DNA of 64,000 bases, taken from Falsiroseomonas frigidaquae (GTDB taxonomy: Bacteria > Pseudomonadota > Alphaproteobacteria > Acetobacterales > Acetobacteraceae). Of the stretch, positions 61,581 to 64,000 are shown one piece after another. Every line of letters starts with the position of its first letter. The first letter of the stretch is position 1. Position numbers and translations under genes: made by a program. Location of the stretch: the NCBI RefSeq assembly GCF_012163145.1, contig NZ_JAAVTX010000006.1:434001-498000 (forward strand), given 5' to 3'. The notes beneath the pieces were generated by a model. It was not told the origin of the DNA. It did no database searches and was given only the letters and a program-made list of their open reading frames with translations.

Positions 61581-62044
61581 CCCGCCCCACCCCCCTGCCC
61601 TTCGAGAAGCTGCCGCCCCGCGCCTTCCACGCGCCCGCGCGCATCCGCTTCGGCGATTGCGACCCGGCCGGCATCGTCTTCTTCCCGACCTGGTTCGCGC
61701 TGGCCAATGCCGCGGTGGAGGATTTCTTCCGCGACGAGCTGGGCCTGGATTTCCACGCTTTGCACGCGACCCGCCGCATCGGCACCGGCTTCGCCCATGC
61801 GGAGGCCGATTTCTTCGCCCCCGGGCTGATGGGCGATGCCGTGCTGCTGACGCCGCTGATCACCCGGATCGGCGGCGCCAGCTACGGTTTCACCATGCAT
61901 GTGCATCGCGGCGCGGCGGAGCTGCTGCGGATGCAGCTGGTGACTGCCACCACGAACCTCGATACCCGCCGCCCGGTGCCGATCCCGGATGATCTGCGCG
62001 CGGCGCTGGCCCGCTACCAGGAACGCTGCACCGATGGCCGATAG
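61577..62044 (+). CDS. acyl-CoA thioesterase (4-hydroxybenzoyl-CoA thioesterase-like hotdog)
   Basis: A 155-residue hotdog-fold thioesterase. RFGDCDPAGIVFFPTWF near 24-40 contains the Asp of the Pseudomonas 4-hydroxybenzoyl-CoA thioesterase type. It could release a free acid at the end of the pathway or relieve CoA trapping by stalled aryl-CoA. It overlaps the ligase gene in an ATGA and the RidA-like gene by 11 bases. Confidence 0.87.
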   Translation: MTRPTPLPFEKLPPRAFHAPARIRFGDCDPAGIVFFPTWFALANAAVEDFFRDELGLDFHALHATRRIGTGFAHAEADFFAPGLMGDAVLLTPLITRIGGASYGFTMHVHRGAAELLRMQLVTATTNLDTRRPVPIPDDLRAALARYQERCTDGR

Positions 62045-62438
62045 CCCGCTGACCGCCCTGCAGCCCTTCGGCTGGCCGCCGCCGCGCGGCTATTCCAACG
62101 GCATGATGGGCCGCGGCCGGGTGGTGCTGGTCGGCGGGCAGATCGGCTGGGACACGCAGGGCCGCTTCCCCGAGGGTTTCGTGCCCCAGGCGCGCCAGGC
62201 ACTGGCCAATATCCTGGCCGTGCTGGCGGAAGCCGGCGGCGGGCCGGAACATATCGGCCGGCTGACGTGGTATGTGGTGGACATGGCCGAATACCGCGCC
62301 AGCCTGGCGGAACTCGGCCCCGCCTACCGCGCCGTGATGGGACGCAACTTCCCGGCCATGGCGCTGGTGCAGGTGGTGGCACTGGTCGAGCCGGAGGCCC
62401 GGCTCGAGATCGAGGCCACGGCCATCCTGCCCGACTGA
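62034..62438 (+). CDS. RidA (YjgF/YER057c) family protein lacking the usual active-site arginine
   Basis: A 134-residue chorismate-mutase-like-fold protein. [24 protein letters not shown] near 34-57 and [12 protein letters not shown] at the C-terminus identify the family. Canonical RidA imine deaminases have PAR in the strand before this end; here the position reads FPAMALVQV, with Met for the catalytic Arg. It probably belongs to a non-archetypal Rid subfamily found in catabolic operons. It may bind or process the enamine produced from 2-aminobenzoyl-CoA. It is the last gene of the operon. Confidence 0.85.
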   Translation: MADSPLTALQPFGWPPPRGYSNGMMGRGRVVLVGGQIGWDTQGRFPEGFVPQARQALANILAVLAEAGGGPEHIGRLTWYVVDMAEYRASLAELGPAYRAVMGRNFPAMALVQVVALVEPEARLEIEATAILPD

Positions 62439-62442
62439 GCGT

Positions 62443-62652
62443 TCAGACCGGGTCGGGGACCCCGGCCTCCGGCATGCCGATCTCCGGCTCCGCCTCCGCC
62501 TTGGCGCCGTCCTGCCACCCCTTGCGTTCCTCGCACAGCCGACGTGCCAGCAACACGCTGCCGACGGCGCCGGCGCCGAGCGCCAGGGTGGTGACGGCGC
62601 CGGCGACCATTACCGCGCCGAACATGGTGCCTGCGGCCATTCGCAGAATCAT
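62443..62652 (-). CDS. small membrane protein, unknown function
   Basis: A 69-residue protein with one hydrophobic stretch ([31 protein letters not shown], about 6-36) followed by a charged, Glu-rich tail. GAGGAGCGGGCG precedes ATG 62652, a strong ribosome binding site. A single-pass inner-membrane protein is likely. No family recognised. It is 24 bases downstream of the small Cys-containing gene and may be co-transcribed with it. Confidence 0.6.
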   Translation of the reverse strand: MILRMAAGTMFGAVMVAGAVTTLALGAGAVGSVLLARRLCEERKGWQDGAKAEAEPEIGMPEAGVPDPV

Positions 62653-62676
62653 CGCCCGCTCCTCAACTTGCCGCCC

Positions 62677-62853
62677 CTATCTGGGCGGCCTGCGCCGGGA
62701 ATCCAGCATCACGGGCGGCGGCGCAAGGGATCGTTCCGCGGCGCAGGAACACACCACGGTGCCATCCGCCAGCTGGTTCGGCATGGTCGGCTCCGCGCAA
62801 TGCGGGCATTCGACCAGTTCCAACCTTGGCTCAGGCGGCGGCGGGCGGCTCAT
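62677..62853 (-). CDS. small zinc-ribbon-like protein
   Basis: A 58-residue frame, [10 protein letters not shown]..., with a CPHC pair near 16-19 and CSC near 36-38, spaced as in small zinc ribbons. It ends with a basic, proline-rich tail (RRRPPR). No clear Shine-Dalgarno is seen. The Cys pattern is the main support. Function unknown; a rubredoxin-like or nucleic-acid-binding ribbon is possible. Confidence 0.45.
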   Translation of the reverse strand: MSRPPPPEPRLELVECPHCAEPTMPNQLADGTVVCSCAAERSLAPPPVMLDSRRRPPR

Positions 62854-63000
62854 GCGTCTGTCCTGCCGGGGCAGCCTTGCGCCCGGGCGGGCTTGCCGGC
62901 GGAGGGTGTGGTTGGCATGTTCCGCCACCTCCCACCCTTCGGCGTGATGGCGTCGTCCCGGCATCGGTGGCCGGCGACAGAGACAGGCAAGGATACAGGC

Positions 63001-64000
63001 ATGGCCAAGATCAAGGTTAAGACCCCCGTCGTCGAGATGGATGGGGATGAGATGACGCGCATCATCTGGGGGTTCATCAAGGACCGCCTGATCCTGCCCT
63101 ACCTCGACATCGACCTGAAGTACTACGACCTGGGCGTGGAATACCGCGACCAGACCGATGACCAGGTGACGGTGGACGCGGCCAACGCGACCAAGCAGTA
63201 CGGCGTCGGCGTGAAGTGCGCGACCATCACCCCGGACGAGGCGCGGGTGAAGGAGTTCAACCTCAAGAAGATGTGGCGCAGCCCGAACGGCACCATCCGC
63301 AACATCCTCGACGGCACCATCTTCCGCGAGCCGATCATCTGCCAGAACGTGCCGCGCCTGGTGCCGCATTGGTCCAAGCCGATCGTCGTAGGCCGCCACG
63401 CCTATGGCGACATCTACCGCGCGGTGGAGATGAAGGTGCCGGGCGCCGGTACGGTGAAGATGACCTACACCCCGGAAGGCGGCGAGCCGCAGGAAGTGGG
63501 CGAGTTCGTCTTCAAGGATGCCGGCGTGTTCATGGGCCAGCACAACCTCAATCGTTCGATCGAGGGCTTTGCCCGGGCGTCGTTCAACTACGGCCTGGCG
63601 CGGAAGTATTCCGTGTATTTCAGCCACAAGAACACGATCCTGAAGGCCTATGACGGCAACTTCAAGGACATCTTCAAGTCCATCTTCGATGCGGAATTCG
63701 CCGCGAAGTTCAAGGAAGCCGGCCTGGTCTACGAAGACCGCCTGATCGATGACATGGTTGCCTCCGCGCTCAAGTGGGAAGGCGGCTATATCTGGGCCTG
63801 CAAGAACTACGACGGCGACGTGCAGTCCGACATCGTGGCGCAGGGTTTCGGCAGCCTCGGCCTGATGACCTCCGTGCTGCTGTCCCCGGACGGCAACACG
63901 GTGGAATCCGAGGCCGCGCACGGCACGGTGACGCGCCACTATCGCGAGCACCAGAAGGGCCGCGAGACCAGCACGAACCCGATCGCCTCGATCTTCGCCT
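63001..64000 (+). CDS. icd: NADP-dependent isocitrate dehydrogenase (partial, C-terminus off the window)
   Basis: The first 333 codons of an enzyme normally about 405 residues long; it oxidatively decarboxylates isocitrate to 2-oxoglutarate in the TCA cycle. [26 protein letters not shown] near 11-36, the isocitrate-binding [24 protein letters not shown] near 90-113, [34 protein letters not shown] near 241-274 (in parts) and [16 protein letters not shown] near 306-321 are those of the eukaryotic-type homodimeric IDH common in Alphaproteobacteria. ATG 63001 follows AAGGATACAGGC. It is monocistronic as far as visible. Confidence 0.94.
   Translation, partial: MAKIKVKTPVVEMDGDEMTRIIWGFIKDRLILPYLDIDLKYYDLGVEYRDQTDDQVTVDAANATKQYGVGVKCATITPDEARVKEFNLKKMWRSPNGTIRNILDGTIFREPIICQNVPRLVPHWSKPIVVGRHAYGDIYRAVEMKVPGAGTVKMTYTPEGGEPQEVGEFVFKDAGVFMGQHNLNRSIEGFARASFNYGLARKYSVYFSHKNTILKAYDGNFKDIFKSIFDAEFAAKFKEAGLVYEDRLIDDMVASALKWEGGYIWACKNYDGDVQSDIVAQGFGSLGLMTSVLLSPDGNTVESEAAHGTVTRHYREHQKGRETSTNPIASIFA

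Overview
The window looks like chromosome of a GC-rich alphaproteobacterium, most likely an Acetobacteraceae member of the Roseomonas type. This rests on the very high GC content, dense ATGA-overlapping operons, many solute-binding-protein and CoA-catabolism genes, an EgtB/EgtD pair, an Anbu/alpha-E/ATP-grasp set and EcfG-like promoters. It is inferred from gene content only. I found no rRNA, tRNA, CRISPR, insertion sequence or phage gene. About 59 protein genes fill the window and no gene-free stretch exceeds about 260 bases.

Layout: (1) 1-3155: two paralogous polysaccharide-deacetylase-like (PuuE-type) genes, an amidohydrolase, a cupin and a small membrane protein. (2) 3283-11252: an adenylate-forming acyl-CoA ligase, a GltS-domain-2 flavoprotein, a ThDP enzyme coupled to an unrecognised internally duplicated protein, and a divergent orphan E1 alpha/beta pair. 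(3) 11249-19593: Bcr/CflA-type exporter, a complete sugar-type ABC importer, flavodoxin-fold reductase, SDR and 2-hydroxyacid dehydrogenase. (4) 19627-22485: a small, more AT-rich glycan islet with a WsaF-like glycosyltransferase carrying three N-terminal repeats and a sulfotransferase. (5) 22739-24530: aldehyde dehydrogenase and HU. (6) 24627-34128: a stress block with treY-treZ, divergent glgX, a single-domain response regulator and egtB-egtD. EcfG-type promoters (GGAAC-N16-xGTT) precede treZ, glgX and the response regulator. (7) 34188-41113: an uncharacterised catabolic group with a DHDPS-family protein, a Rieske oxygenase, an orphan SBP, a creatininase and two tandem FAD oxidases. (8) 41114-44316: Anbu protease, alpha-E protein and circularly permuted ATP-grasp protein with an unusual Ser-Gln tail. 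(9) 44395-47465: DUF1194, gamma-glutamyltransferase and a nucleoside 2-deoxyribosyltransferase-like protein. (10) 47551-62438: aromatic-CoA catabolism. (11) 62443-64000: two small proteins and the start of icd.

The most coherent unit is region 10. It holds an arylformamidase-like hydrolase, a five-gene branched-chain-amino-acid-type ABC importer, a fused FAD monooxygenase/old-yellow-enzyme protein of the 2-aminobenzoyl-CoA monooxygenase/reductase or salicylyl-CoA 5-hydroxylase family, and an operon SDR-MarR-enoyl-CoA hydratase-acyl-CoA dehydrogenase-aryl-CoA ligase-thioesterase-RidA-like protein. An identical 13-bp box (CTTGAAGCCTAAA) lies upstream of the importer, the fused enzyme and the SDR-MarR operon. 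It probably marks a single MarR-controlled regulon for uptake and CoA-dependent breakdown of anthranilate or a related ortho-substituted benzoate. Substrate and regulation are inferred.
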